A stretch of DNA of 64,000 nucleotides, from positions 94,957 to 158,956 of the forward strand of contig NZ_KB899503.1 of NCBI RefSeq assembly GCF_000378245.1, written 5' to 3'. This document shows, piece by piece, positions 1 to 9,323 of the stretch (its first letter is position 1; each line of letters begins with the position of its first letter). The translations under genes were made by a program, and so were the position numbers. This stretch comes from Aromatoleum toluclasticum ATCC 700605 (GTDB lineage Bacteria; Pseudomonadota; Gammaproteobacteria; Burkholderiales; Rhodocyclaceae). The notes beneath the pieces were generated by a model. It worked only from the letters and a program-made list of their open reading frames with translations. It made no database searches and had not been told where the DNA came from.

Positions 1-308
1 GGCACATGGTGATGCTGCACGGATGCACGGTCGGCGACGACACGCTCATCGGCATCAACGCGGTCGTCCTCAACCACGCGGTGATCGGCAAGAACTGCAT
101 CATCGGCGCCAACGCGCTGATTCCCGAAGGCAAGGTCATTCCCGACCGCTCCCTGGTCGTCGGCTCGCCGGGCCGCATCATCCGCGAGCTCACCGACGAG
201 GACATCGCCGACCTGCGCCAGAACGCGAAGAACTACGTGCAGAACTCGCGCATGTATGCGGCCGACTTGCGCCACATCACGCCCGACCTGCCCAAGCGCC
301 GCGACTGA
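1..308 (+). CDS. gamma-carbonic anhydrase-like hexapeptide-repeat protein (5' part outside window)
   Basis: C-terminal part of a left-handed beta-helix protein of the YrdA/PaaY gamma-carbonic anhydrase family. The frame is open to the window edge, so the N-terminus is missing; the visible frame begins with His-Met-Val-Met-Leu-His-Gly-Cys. The two His fit the zinc-ligand region of the family. The repeated hexapeptides with I/V-G-x-N spacing ([14 protein letters not shown]) and the [10 protein letters not shown] segment before a C-terminal helix are typical. Members are usually about 175 residues; about 100 are visible. The family binds zinc, but many members have no proven carbonic anhydrase activity, so the exact role is not determinable. 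It ends 39 bases before the convergent exporter gene. Confidence 0.85.
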   Translation, partial: HMVMLHGCTVGDDTLIGINAVVLNHAVIGKNCIIGANALIPEGKVIPDRSLVVGSPGRIIRELTDEDIADLRQNAKNYVQNSRMYAADLRHITPDLPKRRD

Positions 309-347
309 TCGGGCATCCGCGCCTTCCTGCGAAAGGCGCGGCGAAGG

Positions 348-1244
348 TCATCCGCGCTCCTCGCGCACTTGCAAGGCAGTCGCGGCCGGCGGGTGCCGCG
401 CGAGCCAGATCACCGCACCGAGGATCACGGCGCCGCCGAGCACCTGGTTGAGGGCGATGGCCTCGCCGAGGAAGATCGCCGCGAGCACGAAGGTGACGAC
501 CGGCTCGAGCGTCGACAGGCATGCGGCATCGGCCGCGCCCAGTTTCTGCATTCCGATGAAGAAGCTGACCATCGCAATCACGGTGGACACGACGGCGATC
601 ATCAGCACGGCGATCCAGCCTGTCGCGCCCTGCGGCCAGGCGGCGCCGGAAACCCCGATCAGTCCGCCGAACACCACGGCCGCGGCCATCATCACCACGG
701 TCGCGCTCGCGAGCGGCGCCTCCTGGCTCATCACGCGGTTGCCGACGAGGATGTAGACGGAATAGATCAAGGCCGCGCTCACCCCGAGGACGACCCCGAG
801 CGGACGCCCGCTGAGCTCGCCGCCGATCGTCAGCGCCGTTCCTGCCAGCGCAGTCAGCACGGCGAGCACGCGCCCCGTCGTGAGCCGCTGCCGCAGGAAT
901 ACCGCGCCCAGGACCGTCACGAGGATCGGATAGAGATACAGCAGCAGGGCCACGAGGCCCGCCGAAGCGAAATTGAGCGCCTCGAAGAAGGCATACGACT
1001 GGGCGACGTACCCGATTCCGCCCATGGCAGCGAGAATCGCCGTATTCCGTGCGGAAGGCCAGCGGCGCCGGGTCGCAAACATCACGGCCGACATGAGCAC
1101 GGCGGAAATCACGAAGCGCAGGAACAGGACCGTCACGACGTCCGCACCGCTGTCGCGCGCAAACCGGGCAAAGATCGCCATCGCGCCGAAGGCCGATGCC
1201 GACACCGCTACGTATGCCGCGCCGACGAAGCGCTCGTTATGCAT
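348..1244 (-). CDS. EamA/DMT-family inner-membrane exporter
   Basis: 298-residue integral membrane protein with about ten hydrophobic segments arranged as two EamA (DUF6) halves, as in RhaT/YdcZ-type drug/metabolite transporters. The second half contains the typical pattern LEPVVTFVLAAIFLGEAI. The longer frame starts at a TTG at 1259; the ATG at 1244 is preferred because GAGAGG lies 4-9 bases upstream, leaving MHNERFVGAAYVAVSASAFG as the N-terminus and first membrane helix. It is convergent with the hexapeptide-repeat gene and shows no operon partner. The transported substrate cannot be read from sequence; family members export amino acids, metabolites or drugs. Confidence 0.85.
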   Translation of the reverse strand: MHNERFVGAAYVAVSASAFGAMAIFARFARDSGADVVTVLFLRFVISAVLMSAVMFATRRRWPSARNTAILAAMGGIGYVAQSYAFFEALNFASAGLVALLLYLYPILVTVLGAVFLRQRLTTGRVLAVLTALAGTALTIGGELSGRPLGVVLGVSAALIYSVYILVGNRVMSQEAPLASATVVMMAAAVVFGGLIGVSGAAWPQGATGWIAVLMIAVVSTVIAMVSFFIGMQKLGAADAACLSTLEPVVTFVLAAIFLGEAIALNQVLGGAVILGAVIWLARHPPAATALQVREERG

Positions 1245-1386
1245 TCGCCCTCTCCGCAAAACCGCGAAGCTTGCCGAAGGGGCGGGATGCGGTCAATGAG
1301 GTTCGGCTTGCCCGGATTTTTCGCCCGTCACATTACGAGGGCGTAGAAACGCCGGCGTGCCGGAGCGGGCGCCGCGCCAGTCCGCC

Positions 1387-2163
1387 CTATCGTGATTCCA
1401 GCCAGCGCTCGCGCAGTTCGGCGAGCGCCTGCTCGTCCAGGCCGGCCCGCGCCCTCAGGTAGCCCAGCATCGATCCGTAGCGCTCATTCACGGCGTCCAG
1501 GGCAGCGCTCAGATACTCCGGGCGGGCGTCGAGAATCGCGTCGATCATTGCTTCCGTCGCATCCCGTTCGGTGATGCGGTTGATGATCCGTGCTGTCGCC
1601 GCGCGACGCTCCTCATCCGCCATTTCACGAATGCGCGCCGAAAGCAGGTAATCCGCCATCACGGCTTCATCCGCGACACCCAGCGCGTGCAGGATCACCG
1701 CGACGGTGAAGCCGGTGCGGTCCTTCCCGACGACGCAATGCACGAGCACCGGCACTTCGTCCTCGCGAAAAAGGCGGAACAGCGTGGACAGATGTGGAGC
1801 GAGTGCCTCGGGAAACTGGCGGTACAGCTGCCTCATCATCTCGACGGCGCCTTCGACACCGTGGCGCGTGCGCAGCGGCTCGACCAGTTCGGGGTTGGAT
1901 CGCACATCGCCGACGAGTTCGATGGGGATCTGCCTCATGCCCTGCTTCGGCAGGCTGTTCGGGAACCGGTTGCGCTCGGAGGCCGTGCGCAGGTCGCACA
2001 CCGTCTTCACGCCGAGCGAAGCAAGCACCTCCCAGTCCGCTGGCTGCAGACGATCCAGCTGGTCCGAGCGCAGCACCACATGTCCCGCGATGCGACGTCC
2101 GTCCTTTGTCGGCAAGCCCGCCAGGCTGCGAAAGTTCAATGTGCCGCTCAGTTGCCGGTGCAA
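1387..2163 (-). CDS. protein-tyrosine/serine phosphatase (Y_phosphatase3 family)
   Basis: About 258 residues carrying the P-loop signature HCVVGKDRTG at about 142-151 (nucleophilic Cys143 and Arg149), preceded by FRSLAG near the N-terminus and a VCDLRTASERNRFPN segment, all typical of bacterial tyrosine phosphatases of the LipA/MptpB type (Y_phosphatase3). The reading frame extends to 2334 without a convincing start; a TTG at 2163 has AAGGGG six bases upstream and places the N-terminus just before the conserved FRSLAG motif, so it is chosen. No signal peptide is seen. Substrate could be phosphotyrosine or a phosphoinositide. It stands alone between an exporter and a DoxX gene. Confidence 0.82.
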   Translation of the reverse strand: MHRQLSGTLNFRSLAGLPTKDGRRIAGHVVLRSDQLDRLQPADWEVLASLGVKTVCDLRTASERNRFPNSLPKQGMRQIPIELVGDVRSNPELVEPLRTRHGVEGAVEMMRQLYRQFPEALAPHLSTLFRLFREDEVPVLVHCVVGKDRTGFTVAVILHALGVADEAVMADYLLSARIREMADEERRAATARIINRITERDATEAMIDAILDARPEYLSAALDAVNERYGSMLGYLRARAGLDEQALAELRERWLESR

Positions 2164-2380
2164 TCTTGTCCCCTTCCCTGTCTCCGCTTTACGCGATCGG
2201 AGCCTTCCTCCCTCCCACGCCCGTAGGCGATGGAAGAAACCCGTGTTGCAGGTCCGGGACACCTCCGCCGGAAGGTGCGACGACCCGCTAAGGGCGGGGC
2301 AAGGATGCCCGCGCCAACCGCTGATTCTGCTCAATTCGACGAGCTTGTGCCAGTGGTACGGCGATTGCGCATTCGGGACA

Positions 2381-2407
2381 GGAGCGGTCAGGCAGACTGA
2401 CCGCTCC
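2381..2407. terminator. 11-bp stem hairpin, possible terminator
   Basis: A perfect 11-bp stem (GGAGCGGTCAG paired with CTGACCGCTCC) with a 5-nt loop lies just beyond the stop of the DoxX gene. A short T run (2416-2420) follows on the plus strand but none on the minus strand, so it may be a stem-only 3' end for doxX or part of a plus-strand terminator. Confidence 0.45.
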
Positions 2408-2419
2408 TCCGCGGTTTTT

Positions 2420-2866
2420 CTAGCGGGCGGAAGACATCGCCTCGTTTGCGGCGCTGCGGTCCAGGCTGAGCTTCCCCGGGCCCGTCAGAACGATATAGAT
2501 CATGCCGCCCATGATCGCGAGGTTCTTCAGGAAGTGATTCAGCTGGTTCTGATAGCTGGCCTGATCGGCTGCCCAGAACTGGTGGAAGACCAACGTCGCC
2601 GGAACCAGGAAAAGGACGATGGCAGCCGCCGCCCATCGCGCTTTCCAGCCGATGATGATGGCCAGGCCACCGAGCACTTCGAGGGCGATCGTGCCGACCA
2701 GTAGAACTTCGCTCAGCGGGATGCCCTTCGAACTCATATAGCCCGCGACACCGGCAAATTTCCCGATCTTGCCTATGCCGGAAATGACGAAGATCAGCCC
2801 CAGGAGGATCCGCCCGATAAGGAGACCCGCAGTCTGTCCGTTCTGTCCGCTCTGTACGTTGGCCAT
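2420..2866 (-). CDS. DoxX family membrane protein
   Basis: 148-residue protein with four hydrophobic segments; the GRILLGLIFVISGIGKI segment and the ALEVLGGLAIIIGW motif are typical of the DoxX family (small quinone- or redox-related inner-membrane proteins). The ATG at 2866 has AGGAG seven bases upstream. A hydrophilic N-terminal Gln/Asn-rich tail (NVQSGQNGQT) precedes the first helix. Family members are implicated in oxidative stress or thiosulfate:quinone oxidoreduction, but no partner gene here shows the role. Confidence 0.85.
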   Translation of the reverse strand: MANVQSGQNGQTAGLLIGRILLGLIFVISGIGKIGKFAGVAGYMSSKGIPLSEVLLVGTIALEVLGGLAIIIGWKARWAAAAIVLFLVPATLVFHQFWAADQASYQNQLNHFLKNLAIMGGMIYIVLTGPGKLSLDRSAANEAMSSAR

Positions 2867-3223
2867 GATTTGCTCCTGTGAAGAAAAGGTACTAAGACGT
2901 TCGGCCGATTTCGGGACGTATTGTGGCGACTAAAGCAAAACCCATAAACGAAGAATGGTCAAAAACATTCTTCATTAAATCGAAATAATCAGCATCGATC
3001 GGGCGCATCTGCATCGCTCCGGCCTGCCCCGTTTTGCGGAGCTTTGCGGTGAAAATGATGCTCGGGAAGCAGATCGTCGCCTTCGCCTGCAGCACCGACA
3101 CATCGCCAAAGCAAGTATCCTAGCGCCCTTCCCGGTTCGGTCGAGCTCCGCAGTGCGGTCCCGTGCGCGTTCGTTCCCCTATCCGCCCGCAACTGCAACT
3201 CCCTGATACCAGAGCCTTATCTC
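2867..3223. other. intergenic region between doxX and the ABC-F gene
   Basis: 357 bases separating divergent genes. It has an AT-rich patch at about 2930-3000 that stands out from the GC-rich surroundings and probably carries the doxX promoter; no confident -35/-10 pair was found. The short frames here (for example 2892-3101, minus) lack ribosome binding sites and family features. Confidence 0.5.
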
Positions 3224-5158
3224 ATGATCACCCTCAAGGACGTCACCCTCCGTCGTGGCGCCAAGGTGCTGCTCGACAGCACCTCCGTCACGCTCAACCC
3301 CGGCGAAAAGGTTGGCCTGGTCGGGCGCAACGGGGCCGGCAAGTCCTCGCTGTTCGGCCTGCTCAACGGCACGCTGCATGAGGACGCGGGCGACTTCCAC
3401 ATGCCGGCGGCCTGGCGCATGGCGCAGGTGGCGCAGGACATGCCGGAAACCAGCCAGTCCGCCACCGATTTCGTGATCGAGGGCGACACCGCGCTGCTCG
3501 CCGCGCAGCAGGAAGTCGCCGCGGCCGAAGCGAGCGACGACGGCGAACGCATGGCCTACGCCTACATGGCCCTGCACGACGCGGGGGCGCACGACGCGCA
3601 GGCGCGTTCCCAGGCGCTGATCCTCGGGCTCGGCTTCAAGACCACCGAGCTGTGCAATCCGGTGAACAGCTTCTCCGGCGGCTGGCGCATGCGCCTGCAG
3701 CTCGCCCGCGCACTGATGTGTCCGTCCGACCTGCTACTGCTCGACGAACCGACCAACCACCTCGACCTCGACGCGCTGGTCTGGCTCGAAGCCTGGCTCA
3801 AGCGCTACGCGGGCACGCTGGTCGTCATCAGCCACGACCGCGAATTCCTCGACGCCATCACCGACGTCACGGTGCACATCGACAACCATAAGCTGACCCG
3901 CTACGGCGGCAACTACTCGACCTTCGAAGACACCCGCGCGCTGCAGCTGGAACTGCAGCAGAACGCCTACGCCAAGCAGCAGGACAAGATCGCCCACCTG
4001 CAGAAGTTCATCGCCCGCTTCAAGGCCAAGGCCAGCAAGGCCAAGCAGGCGCAGAGCCGGGTCAAGGCGCTGGACCGCATGGACAAGCTGGCGCCCGTGC
4101 TCGCGAGCGCCGACTTCACCTTCGAGTTCAAGGAGCCGCTCAACCTGCCCAACCCGATGCTGGCGATGGAAGACGCCTGTTTCGGGTATCCGCCGGCGGA
4201 CGGCGCCCCGGCCGGCACGCCGCCGACGGTGATCGTGCGGGGCGTGAACAAGTCCGTGATGGCGGGCGAGCGCATCGGCATCCTGGGCGCTAACGGCCGC
4301 GGCAAATCCACGCTGGTGAAGACCATCGCGCGCGACCTCACTCCCATCAGCGGCGTTGTCACCGAGGGCAAGGGCCTGCGCATCGGCTATTTCGCGCAGC
4401 AGGAACTGGACGTGCTCCGTCCGCAGGACAATCCGCTCGAACACATGGTCCGCATGGCCCGCGAAGGCCTGCCGGCGGGCCAGAGCGGCCGCGAGCAGGA
4501 TCTGCGCACTTTCCTGGGCACCTTCAACTTCAGCGGCGACATGGTGCAGCAGCCGGTCGGCACCATGAGCGGCGGCGAAAAGGCGCGCCTCGTGCTGTGC
4601 ATGCTCGTGTGGCAGCGCCCCAACCTGCTGCTGCTGGACGAACCGACCAACCACCTCGACCTCGCCACCCGCGAAGCCTTGGCGATGGCGCTCAACGAAT
4701 TCGAGGGCACCGTGATGCTGGTCTCCCACGACCGCGCCTTGCTGCGCTCGGTGTGCGACGAGTTCTGGCTGGTGGCCTGCGGCGGCGTCGAGCCCTTCGA
4801 CGGCGATCTGGACGATTACCAGCAATACCTGCTCGACGAAGCCCGCCGCGCCCGCGAAGAGCTCAAGGCCTCGCTCAAGAGCCCGAAACACGAAGCCGCG
4901 CCGGCACCCGCTCCCGCCAACCGGATCAGTCCGGAGAAACTCAAGAGCCTCAAGCGCGACCTGGGCAAACTGGAGCAGACGATCCTGGACGTACAAGCGC
5001 GCAAGCACGCCACCGAAGCCCGCCTGGCCGGTTCGCCGTCGGTGCAGCTGCTCGCTGAATTGGGAAAGGAGTTGCAGCAGATCGAAGAACTCCTGACCAC
5101 CCACGAGGACAACTGGCTGCAGCTTTCCGAGGAGATCGAGGCGGCGAGCCGGAGCTGA
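3224..5158 (+). CDS. ABC-F family ATP-binding protein (YheS/Uup type)
   Basis: 644-residue soluble twin-ABC protein without membrane segments. The first cassette has Walker A GRNGAGKSS (34-42), signature FSGGWRMRLQLARAL and Walker B LLLLDEPTNHLD; the second has Walker A GANGRGKST (about 354-362), signature MSGGEKARL and a second LLLLDEPTNHLD. Between them lies the charged linker rich in Lys/Ala/Gln (AKQQDKIAHLQKFIARFKAKASKAKQAQSRVKAL) that defines ABC-F proteins, and the C-terminus has a charged coiled-coil extension. Length and layout fit E. coli YheS. ABC-F proteins act on the ribosome E site or in DNA-related roles; no resistance context is visible here. Confidence 0.93.
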   Translation: MITLKDVTLRRGAKVLLDSTSVTLNPGEKVGLVGRNGAGKSSLFGLLNGTLHEDAGDFHMPAAWRMAQVAQDMPETSQSATDFVIEGDTALLAAQQEVAAAEASDDGERMAYAYMALHDAGAHDAQARSQALILGLGFKTTELCNPVNSFSGGWRMRLQLARALMCPSDLLLLDEPTNHLDLDALVWLEAWLKRYAGTLVVISHDREFLDAITDVTVHIDNHKLTRYGGNYSTFEDTRALQLELQQNAYAKQQDKIAHLQKFIARFKAKASKAKQAQSRVKALDRMDKLAPVLASADFTFEFKEPLNLPNPMLAMEDACFGYPPADGAPAGTPPTVIVRGVNKSVMAGERIGILGANGRGKSTLVKTIARDLTPISGVVTEGKGLRIGYFAQQELDVLRPQDNPLEHMVRMAREGLPAGQSGREQDLRTFLGTFNFSGDMVQQPVGTMSGGEKARLVLCMLVWQRPNLLLLDEPTNHLDLATREALAMALNEFEGTVMLVSHDRALLRSVCDEFWLVACGGVEPFDGDLDDYQQYLLDEARRAREELKASLKSPKHEAAPAPAPANRISPEKLKSLKRDLGKLEQTILDVQARKHATEARLAGSPSVQLLAELGKELQQIEELLTTHEDNWLQLSEEIEAASRS

Positions 5159-5279
5159 AGCCACGAGGCGGCAATCGTCGCGTTGCGGTGCGCCAAGGCG
5201 AGAATCGGCTCCGCCTCACCGGAACTCCCATCGCCATCTCCCGTCCATCCGCTAAGCCAAGCCACAAGCAGGACCCCGC

Positions 5280-5627
5280 ATGCAACGCGATCCGAGACTC
5301 GACGCCCTGTTCAACAATCTGAAGCAGAACCCGCCCAAGCCTGCCGGCCCGCTGCAGAAGGTCGCTGCGATCGCCGCTGCCGTGCTCGTCTTCGGCCTCG
5401 CGCTGACCTTCTCCATCCTGTTCTTCGCTGTCGTCGTGGCAGCGGGCGGACTGATCTGGGGCTATGTCTGGTGGAAAACCCGCGCGCTGCGCAAGGTGAT
5501 GCAGGAAGCCCGGGCGCAGGCCGGAGGATCCGCCCCGCGCGGCCCGGCGGCGGGTGACAGTATGGTGATCGAAGGCGAAGTCTTGCGCGAAATTCGGGAA
5601 GAGGGTCGCAAGGACACGCGCAGCTGA
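5280..5627 (+). CDS. small membrane protein of unknown function
   Basis: 115 residues with a hydrophilic N-terminus (MQRDPRLDALFNNLKQNPPK), one long hydrophobic stretch at about 30-65 able to form one or two membrane helices, and a charged C-terminal tail. I do not recognise the family. It follows the ABC-F gene by 121 bases in the same direction and may be co-transcribed with it. A weak AGGAC element precedes the start. Base composition resembles the neighbours, which supports a real gene. Confidence 0.6.
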   Translation: MQRDPRLDALFNNLKQNPPKPAGPLQKVAAIAAAVLVFGLALTFSILFFAVVVAAGGLIWGYVWWKTRALRKVMQEARAQAGGSAPRGPAAGDSMVIEGEVLREIREEGRKDTRS

Positions 5628-5820
5628 CTCCGGCCGCAACGTTTTCCGTGTTACCTGTCCAGGTCGAGTCCGGGCTCGCGGAATTCCGCGAGCGCATCCG
5701 GCGCGCGGCCCCGCAGCAATTCCGCGAGGCCCGGCTCCAACCGGCGCAGAACCCGTCCTTCGAGCGATCGTCCCGAACCACGATTCGCGTCGTGAGCGTC
5801 ACGCGACGTAAAATCCGCGC

Positions 5821-6324
5821 ATGACATCGAATGCAATGAACGAAACAGCAGCGGACGAGGCGGCCACCCCGGTGAACGAGCCACGCCTGTGGCGCGACGA
5901 AGGCTGGACCGCCCGCGTCATCAAGAACATGGACGACGAAGGATGGGCGGTCGAAATGATCAAGGATGGCGAGCCCGAGCCCGCCTTGGTCGGCCCCTGG
6001 ACGATGGGGCGCGACAAGAAGAACCCGAAGCCCCTCGACTCCTCGGCATTCAACACCCTGGTCAAGACTGCCTCTGAAGTCCTGCGCCGCCATGAGCAAC
6101 AGCTGCATGCGACGCTTCACAAGAAGATCACCGTGAACACCGGGTCCGGCCCGGTCATCGTCACGCTCGACATCGTGGTCGACGAATACGACCCCCATGC
6201 CCTGCTGGGGGCCTACGACGCCGCGGGTGAAGAACTGGCTCGGCTGCGCGTCGATACGGGCTTCAAACTGACAACGGCCAGCGCGCATGCGTGGCTCGCG
6301 GACGACTTCCGCAGGCCTGCCTGA
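5821..6324 (+). CDS. conserved hypothetical protein, possibly leaderless
   Basis: 167-residue acidic soluble protein rich in Trp and charged residues, with no signal peptide or membrane segment and no recognised motif. The segment LVGPWTMGRDKKNPKPLDSSAFNTLVKTASEVLRRHEQQL looks like a conserved core. A TAAAAT hexamer (5809-5814) ends only six bases before the ATG at 5821 and there is no Shine-Dalgarno, so transcription may begin at or near the start codon; an alternative ATG is at 5836. It is the last gene before the minus-strand LuxR gene. Function unknown. Confidence 0.65.
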   Translation: MTSNAMNETAADEAATPVNEPRLWRDEGWTARVIKNMDDEGWAVEMIKDGEPEPALVGPWTMGRDKKNPKPLDSSAFNTLVKTASEVLRRHEQQLHATLHKKITVNTGSGPVIVTLDIVVDEYDPHALLGAYDAAGEELARLRVDTGFKLTTASAHAWLADDFRRPA

Positions 6325-6398
6325 TCGACCTTCAACCCTGTGGAGCGGCAGCCATGACCACGATCAGGCGAATCGCTGAGCAGGAGTGCCGACCGGGC

Positions 6399-9077
6399 TC
6401 AGTCGAGGATCCCCAACAGCCGCGCGCGATCCACCGCATGCCGGCGGTTCGCGGCGTTGAGCTTCGACAGCAGGTTCCGCATATGCCATTTGATCGTCTC
6501 GGGACCGACGTCGAGGATGTTCGCGATTTCCTTGTTCGTCCGCCCGTGTGCCAGCGCGCCAAGGATTTCCATTTCGCGTGCTGACAGCTGCGCGGGGCGC
6601 TGGTTCGTAGCGGCCGATTTGGGAGCCGCGGCCTTGGGGACCCAGCCGACGCGGCAGCGCTCGGTGACGCGTTCGACGAAAACAGACGATACCCCGGCCG
6701 CGGCACCGCAGCCGGAGCGGTCGAGTTCCGGCAGGACGTCGAGTGCGGCGGGCCAATCGTCCGCGAGCACGCGCACGAGGCCGAAGGACTCGGCGAGACT
6801 TAGCGCTTCGGCGAGTAGGCGGGGGCCCTCGTCGTCGTCGCGCAGGCTGCTTGCGCGCACGATGCGCACCGCGATCTGATCTCGCCCGCGCCGCAGCCGT
6901 GCGGCGATCTCGCCGGCGTGATCGAGCGCGGCAAGTGCAGCCTCATCGTCGTGCTCGAGGAGGGCGACGCGCGCCGCCGCGATTTCGCGGATCAGACGCA
7001 ATTCCGCTTCGAGACCGCGATCGCCGCGGTCCGGATCGGTGGCGATCGCGTCGAGACCGTTCATCAGCATGCGGCACGACATGAGCCGGTTGCGGATCGC
7101 GTGCTGGCGGATCTGTTCTCCGAGGCTTGCGGCGACGAGGCGCGGCTGGCCGCGCAGCTCGCCGATCGCGGCGAGACTGTTGAGCGCGTCGAAGGCCTTG
7201 CCTTCGCTGCCCTTCTGGCTCTCGTAGCGCGCGAGCGTCAGGTAGGCGAGGATCACCGCGTCCGGCAGCGCGGCCTGCTCGATCAGGTCGAGCCGGTTCG
7301 CGAGCAGCGCGCGCGCCTCGTCTTCCGCGCCGAGTTCCCAGTTCGCAGCGGCGAGCCCCGCCGCGTGGATCGCGGCCGGCATCGACCGCCATCCCGTCAC
7401 GCTCTCCGCGCGTTCGAGCGCCGCAGCGAATACGCCGGCGGCTTCCTTCGCCTGGCCTTCGATCAGGTAGCTGAGCCCGACCGCGAACGCGCCGTAGATC
7501 GAATCGTAGAAACTGCGCGCCACGCGGCCGTGGCCGTCGGAAATCTGCTGGTAGTAGCGCGCACGCTCCGGGAACCCGCTGTGGATCGCGATGAAGGAGA
7601 GCGTGTTGCAGTAGAGCGGACCGAGCGCGGGGTCGTAGGTGTCGATGCAGCCGCGTGCGCGCTGGTAGTCGTCGCAATGGATCGCCGCGGCCGACCGCAC
7701 GATGTTCGCCTGCAGCACCACCTCGGGCGTCACCCCGGCGCGCGCCAGGATCACGTCGGTGAGGCGCTCCGCGTCCTGCGGTCGGTAGCACAACGCGCAC
7801 GCCCACGCCGCCGTGAGCTGGATGCCTTCGTGCCGCGCGATCTCCTCCGGCGGCAGGCGGTCGAGCCACGCGAGCACCTCGACGATGCGCCCCTGCACGC
7901 CGAGGTAACGCACGCGCTTCTCGATCCAGTCCATCGCCCGCGTCTCGAGTCCGCCGAGGAAGGCGTGCTCGGCGGCGTGTTCGAGCATGTTGTGGGCCGC
8001 GAACCATTCCGCCGCCTTCGCGTGCAGCGCGGTGCGTTCGCTAGCCGGCAGCTCCGCGAGAAGGCTCGCGAGGTACTCGCGGAACAACGGATGCATGCGG
8101 TAGACGTCACCACCGTCGACCGACGTCACGAGGCCGGTCTGCTGCTCCAGCCGGACGAGGATCTCGGCCGCGTCGACGCCGCCCCCGAGCGCCGCGCACA
8201 GCCCCGGATGCAGGGTTTCGAGCAGGGACGCGCGCACCAGCATCGCGACCGCCCGTTCGTCGAGACTTTCCAGCACGAACTGGGAGAAATAGCGCGCCAC
8301 GTCCCCGCTCGCTCCGGACAGGCTCGCCACCGTTCCGGCGACGTCGCGACGCCGGGCCATCGCCGAGGTCACGATCTGCAGCGCCATCGGCCAGCCTTCG
8401 GTACGCTCGTGCAGGCGCGCGCCGGTTTCGATATCGACCTCGTCGCCGAGGCGCCGGCGCAGGAAGCCGACCGTGTCCTCCAGCCGCAGACGCAGGTCCT
8501 CGGTGACGAACTGGGTGTAGAGCCCGTGCGCGCGCAGTTCCTCGACCGGGAACGGGGGGTCGGTGCGCGAGCTGACGACGACGTGGAAGTTGGACGGCGC
8601 GTTCGTGACGAGGTAGTAGATGAAATCGATCGCGTCGCGGTCGGCGAGCTGGTGCAGGTCGTCGATCAACAGCCAGGTCGGGCGGGCGAGTTCGTGCAAT
8701 TGCACGAGCAGCTCGCTCGCGGCCCACAGGTCCGCACCGGCCTGCCCCACCTGATCGAAGGCGCGCGCAGGCATCTCGAGCCCGAGCGCGGTGCTCAGCG
8801 ACGCGATGATCGCGGGCGCGACGCTCGCCCGGTCGTCGCTCGCCTCGATCGTCAGCCACGCTACGGCCGCGCCGGGTGCGAGGAGTTCGCGGCGCAGCTG
8901 CACGAGCAGCGAGGTCTTGCCGAAACCGGCGAGCGAAGTCACCGCCACCAGCGGTTGCTCGACGGCCTCGCGCAGCCTCGCGAGCAGCCGCGGCGGGGCC
9001 ACCGCCTGGCGCGCCGAATGCGGCGGCATCGTCTTCAGGGCGAGACGATACGGGACGGCAGTCGCGGTCTTCTTCAT
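6399..9077 (-). CDS. MalT-type ATP-dependent LuxR transcriptional regulator (LAL family)
   Basis: 892-residue regulator. An N-terminal STAND NTPase has Walker A AGFGKTS (50-56) and Walker B WLLIDDLHQL, followed by a long TPR-like helical middle, and ends in a GerE/LuxR helix-turn-helix (about 825-890: LSAREMEILGALAHGRTNKEIA...VGPETIKWHMRNLLSKL). LAL regulators such as MalT and AlkS bind ATP plus an inducer and then activate transcription. It starts 30 bases after the zinc-ribbon gene on the same strand, so it may be read through from the dehydrogenase/thioesterase operon upstream. That suggests, but does not prove, a role in regulating the nearby catabolic genes. Confidence 0.9.
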   Translation of the reverse strand: MKKTATAVPYRLALKTMPPHSARQAVAPPRLLARLREAVEQPLVAVTSLAGFGKTSLLVQLRRELLAPGAAVAWLTIEASDDRASVAPAIIASLSTALGLEMPARAFDQVGQAGADLWAASELLVQLHELARPTWLLIDDLHQLADRDAIDFIYYLVTNAPSNFHVVVSSRTDPPFPVEELRAHGLYTQFVTEDLRLRLEDTVGFLRRRLGDEVDIETGARLHERTEGWPMALQIVTSAMARRRDVAGTVASLSGASGDVARYFSQFVLESLDERAVAMLVRASLLETLHPGLCAALGGGVDAAEILVRLEQQTGLVTSVDGGDVYRMHPLFREYLASLLAELPASERTALHAKAAEWFAAHNMLEHAAEHAFLGGLETRAMDWIEKRVRYLGVQGRIVEVLAWLDRLPPEEIARHEGIQLTAAWACALCYRPQDAERLTDVILARAGVTPEVVLQANIVRSAAAIHCDDYQRARGCIDTYDPALGPLYCNTLSFIAIHSGFPERARYYQQISDGHGRVARSFYDSIYGAFAVGLSYLIEGQAKEAAGVFAAALERAESVTGWRSMPAAIHAAGLAAANWELGAEDEARALLANRLDLIEQAALPDAVILAYLTLARYESQKGSEGKAFDALNSLAAIGELRGQPRLVAASLGEQIRQHAIRNRLMSCRMLMNGLDAIATDPDRGDRGLEAELRLIREIAAARVALLEHDDEAALAALDHAGEIAARLRRGRDQIAVRIVRASSLRDDDEGPRLLAEALSLAESFGLVRVLADDWPAALDVLPELDRSGCGAAAGVSSVFVERVTERCRVGWVPKAAAPKSAATNQRPAQLSAREMEILGALAHGRTNKEIANILDVGPETIKWHMRNLLSKLNAANRRHAVDRARLLGILD

Positions 9078-9107
9078 CGGGCTGCGGCGGGATTCAGGAT
9101 GCGGAAC

Positions 9108-9323
9108 CTAGCGGACGGAGGAATTCGCCGATGCTTCCGGCGTGTCGGCGCGAAGGGTCTCCCGCGCGCGAAAGCGCTCCACCGCCTGGTTGAACTCCGC
9201 GATCGATTCGTCGCTCACCTTCGTGCCGCACTCATAGCAGGTGTCGTGGATGCGGTCGAACCAGCGGCAGCCGCACTGCTCGCACGCGAGCTCGGGCGCG
9301 CCGGCGGGATTTTGGAAGATCAT
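9108..9323 (-). CDS. small zinc-ribbon protein
   Basis: 71-residue protein with two CxxC knuckles, CEQCGC and CYECGT, spaced like a rubredoxin/zinc-ribbon fold. Its ATG at 9323 overlaps the stop of the upstream 163-aa gene in an ATGA junction, so the two are translationally coupled and the frame is real. It could bind zinc or iron; no family name is assigned. It belongs to the minus-strand operon with the hydroxyacyl-CoA dehydrogenase fusion and thioesterase, which suggests an accessory role in acyl-CoA catabolism. Confidence 0.75.
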   Translation of the reverse strand: MIFQNPAGAPELACEQCGCRWFDRIHDTCYECGTKVSDESIAEFNQAVERFRARETLRADTPEASANSSVR